A stretch of 64,000 nucleotides of DNA from Musa acuminata AAA Group (lineage: Eukaryota > Streptophyta > Magnoliopsida > Zingiberales > Musaceae): assembly GCF_036884655.1 (NCBI RefSeq), contig NC_088339.1:30589001-30653000 (forward strand). The letters run 5' to 3'. A program made the translations under genes and the position numbers. The notes under the pieces are model-generated. The model made no database searches. It worked only from the letters and a program-made list of their open reading frames with translations, and was not told the origin of the DNA. Positions 60,734 to 64,000 of the stretch are shown in pieces (the stretch's first letter is position 1; every line of letters starts with the position of its first letter).

Positions 60734-61700
60734 TCATGTACCACTTCCTCGACTGTTCTTACTGTATGGAGTAAGAGGAGGAAATGAAGGCACAGACTGC
60801 AATATGAATTTGCGACCACTCCTGAGACCGGATGAAGAGCTCGACCTAGTCTCCTGAAAGAGCCTTTTAGGTGGAGAAACTCGTTTCTGTTTGGGTGAAC
60901 TTGCCGTAACAGCCTTAATTGGTGAGCAGGGATCCTCCAAAACCTCGGGAGCATCATCCCCTACACTTTTATTTGGTCCATTGTCAGAGTCTGGCTCCAA
61001 TAGTATCTTGCTTTTACCAAACTGAGGAAGAGGAGTGACTGGTGAACTACGCCAGCGAAGAGGAGTGCCTACTAAGGAACTTCCCTGAAATAATCTTGTC
61101 TGTAAAATCTTTGGTTCTTTGGTCTTAAATGAAACAGAGGCACCATCATTACTTGGTGGGGGATTTGGTAAGGGACTAAAATTGCATATGTCTGGAAAAC
61201 CATCCCAACCAGGAGAAAATGTGTCCACTTTGATATCAAAATCTATTTCCTGATCATCTGGGACCAGCAACATATTATCTTCTCTTGCCATTTCAAATGT
61301 ACTTTTGCTGATCATATTCATGGGAGAACCTGGTGATCCTTCATAACATTGTATAGCAGAAGCACTTGTTTCTGGTGAAGCATAATAGGTAATAGGAAGC
61401 AATGACTTAGGCACATCGACTCCACTGCCACAGATGATGACAAAGAGGGCAAACGAGAAAATAAAGCAGCTGGTCAGGAACACGCAAGAAGCAAATCAAC
61501 AATCAAAAGATATCATTATTAATCACAAAGGCAAAATGATGAAAATTACTTTGAGCTTTGTATTGATGGTGTCAGCGGGGATAGGTGTGAGTTCACTTCC
61601 CTTGTAACCAATTTCTCCTTTGAGTTTTCAGCAGATGGATCTCTCACTAACTTTTGTTCCTTAGATTTCATATGTTCGATTTCGATGATGTCAGCACATC
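60734..61700 (-). CDS. C-terminal two exons of a Ser/Pro-rich, probably nuclear protein (partial)
   Basis: Exons 61550-61700 and 60734-61424 join in frame across a GT-AG intron (previous exon ends with one base of a split codon) and give about 279 C-terminal residues; the gene continues to higher coordinates and off the right edge. I do not recognise the family with confidence. The sequence is rich in Ser/Thr-Pro: SPLTPS, YASPETSASAIQ, EGSPGSP, FSPGWDGFPDIC, TPLRWRSSPVTPLPQFGKSK, SPIK, SPPKR and FPPLTPYSK. TPLR, SPIK and SPPK fit the CDK consensus S/T-P-x-K/R. A basic segment (KQKRVSPPKR) could be a nuclear localisation signal. The pattern suggests a cell-cycle-phosphorylated nuclear regulator, possibly a MYB3R-like or similar factor, but no DNA-binding domain is in the window. 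Confidence 0.75.
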
Positions 61701-64000
61701 CTGCACAAGGAGGCATACTTGTTGGTAGTCAGGAAAATAAGATATTAAATGAAAATATCAACATAATATCTGGAGAAATTTATATGTTATCATGCCATGT
61801 ACTATTCATAACAGCTTATGACTGTTACAGCAGATAGCTTTCTAGCAAATTTATATGTTTTAACATTCTCCAACTTATACATATTCTCAACAAACCAATG
61901 CCCAAAACTTGCCAAATTATCAGGATTAAAGATATTGCCTAAACTTCCCACAAACACAAACTAGCTCATTTAATAGCATGCACAAATGGATGTGATTTTT
62001 TCAATCAATTTTGAAGGGCAACAAAGAAGAATTTTCATCCAGCTAACAGTGTCACTGCCAATCTAGCATGATATTAGACTAGGATAAAGCCTATTTCCAA
62101 AAAAATGATGAATATAATGTAATAAAAATTAATAATTTAATACAACATATCAGTTAAAAGTTTATTTGAAAACAAAGATAAGAAGTTTCTTCTCTTGTTT
62201 TTGTCAAAAATAAATAAGAACAGCATTTAAGGTGGTTTTATGTTGGCAACGAAACATAAAACATGAAGGACAAATAATTATCTGATGGCTCTTATTTTGA
62301 CTAGTGATTTTGTGATCATAAAAGAGGGCAGGCCTCGATGTCCCAGTAATGTTAACCATTTACGGTTAAAGTGACTAGGTACACTTAATAATAGGTGGTT
62401 CTTCATATGACTGTAAGGTTGTTTCATTATGATTTAAATGACTAGGGTTTGATTCACTTGCAAGGCTAATGTTTTGATCAGTGACACTTCCCAGACTCCA
62501 AATTAGTTGGAGCCTTATGCAAGGCCATCCTTTACATTTTAACCTTTATAAAGTTCAATGGTGAATGAAAAATCCATGTAGCCGACCGTAAGAAATGGTA
62601 TATATATGTTTTCATTATATTAGCAAAAGTTTTCCTTGGATGAGCATCACACTATACAAAATAAGTACAGAATCAAAGAAAGAATAAAACCCAAGCAATT
62701 GGATAATAAATATCCAAATCATTTTTTTGGTTTAGAGATTGGTTACTTTTTTCAAACTTGCAGTTTATCTGCTTATCTAATCAGACAATGGTTCTTCAGA
62801 CGTACACAAACAGAAAATAAACCAAACCTGCAAATGAATTTATAGTTTGCTGCAATTATTTTTATGAACAATGTAGCTGCAATGAAAGCACCTAATTTTA
62901 GACAAAGTATACAAATATTGTAGTCTCATTATCGATAAAATTCTCTCTGGTATATGGTATTACCGTAGAAAGCAACAGTAAACTAAGTTCCCACCAATAA
63001 ACACATTTAATCAGAGTACACCATCCACAAGTATATGTTTTCTGATCTTTGAAATTTTTCTAACATGGAACACCAACTTTATAGAATTCATATCCTAAGC
63101 AGAACAAAAAACTTTATTCAAGGCAACAAATCCATGATCCAATTAGAAAATGGTTAACAGTTCAATATAAGCATAGGAACTTTTTATTCCATTAACCTTA
63201 ATTTATATAACACATTTATAGTTAAAGAAACACAAATTTTCTATGGCCAGATACAATGGAAAGTGATACAAAAATGTAAAATGTACCAACTATTTAAGAT
63301 TGGCTACATGGATCTATACAACAGAAAGTTTATTACTCTCTTTCTAAGGGAGAGGCATTATCACATACAATCAAGGATTGTAGTTCAACCAGTCATTTTT
63401 ATTTTGACTGCAAACTAGCACAATACTTGCTAACAACATGGCATCATAAATCACTGTGCAAGAAAAAGAGACAATATCCAATCAAAACAAATTGTTAGCT
63501 TGGTCATTGTTTCTAGCCTTGTCTTCCTTGTCTCCATTCCTCTCCAAGACCAACAATAAATATACAATGAGGCACAGCAAGTAATGAGGCTTTCCACAAT
63601 GCAATGAACAAAATGTACAGTCATAAACTATCTCAGATTCTCAAAAACCATTTATAAGAAAGAGCTGGATCAGAACTAGGTCAATTCTCGTCTGGTTGTC
63701 AATTCAAGCATCCTCAACCTCCTCTCTCCCCAGCCTAAGCACCCCCAGCAAAACCTCCAAAAAGAAAAAAGGGAGAACTTAAAACCAGGTAAAGAAAGCT
63801 GGCCCATGACCACTCCTAGTGGATCTCAAAAATACACCAGCTTGAAAAGTTTCATGCAGTGTGTTTAAAACTTTCCAAGACTTGCATTAGATGCATACAA
63901 TTTGCTGTACATAATTGCTATGGCATAAACGGTTATATGAGGTGTATATATATGGAACAAAGGTTTGTAAGGACACTGTAAATGTCAAAATCCTGTCCAT
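61701..64000 (-). other. Probable introns of the Ser/Pro-rich protein gene
   Basis: AT-rich sequence upstream of the last two exons. No further exon could be identified with confidence on the minus strand, so a long intron or several weak exons may be present. Nothing recognisable on the plus strand either. Confidence 0.4.

Noticed and set aside
1..64000. CRISPR array, bacterial operon or phage-like system
   Set aside because: The window is plant nuclear DNA with spliced genes; the regular repeats present are simple or degenerate tandem repeats without unique spacers.

Overview
This is nuclear DNA from a flowering plant, most likely a commelinid monocot. The genes have short GT-AG introns, exons rich in G and C at third codon positions, and very AT-rich, microsatellite-laden spacers. 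The protein variants (plastid ATP/ADP transporter, STRAP-like WD40 protein, CYP734A) are land-plant types. A Zingiberales source such as banana would fit, but the sequence alone does not prove it.

Layout, left to right. 0.8-5.6 kb (minus): a complete five-exon plastidic ATP/ADP antiporter gene with its TATA box. 7.4-12.5 kb (minus): a complete seven-exon STRAP-like WD40 gene. 13.5-14.0 kb (minus): a two-exon EG45-like / plant natriuretic peptide gene with a 70-base intron. 16.7-17.1 kb (plus): a small unrecognised intronless gene candidate. 17.1-25.2 kb: gene-poor, repeat-derived DNA, including three consecutive blocks of degenerate tandem repeats between two related direct repeats. 25.2-27.0 kb (plus): a three-exon DUF642 cell-wall protein gene. 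27-39.5 kb: no recognisable gene; microsatellites, a local 86-base duplication and several GC-rich patches. 39.8-42.5 kb (plus): a complete five-exon CYP734A-type cytochrome P450 gene with a TATA box. 42.5-57.6 kb: mostly unexplained AT-rich DNA with an isolated ENT-domain exon at 55.6-55.8 kb and one or two weak exon candidates on the minus strand. 57.6-59.0 kb (plus): an intronless receptor-like kinase gene of the At5g20050 type. 60.7 kb to the right edge (minus): the last two exons of a gene for a Ser/Pro-rich protein that continues beyond the window.

The genes are independent single transcription units; there is no operon or obvious cluster. They cover plastid energy import (ATP/ADP carrier), a WD40 scaffold, three probably secreted or membrane/cell-surface products (EG45-like, DUF642, receptor-like kinase) and brassinosteroid inactivation (CYP734A). 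I found no clear novel biological system. The most unusual items are the multi-block degenerate repeat at 20.5-22.5 kb, the orphan 129-residue gene, and the ENT exon whose apparent leader offers no in-frame start codon.
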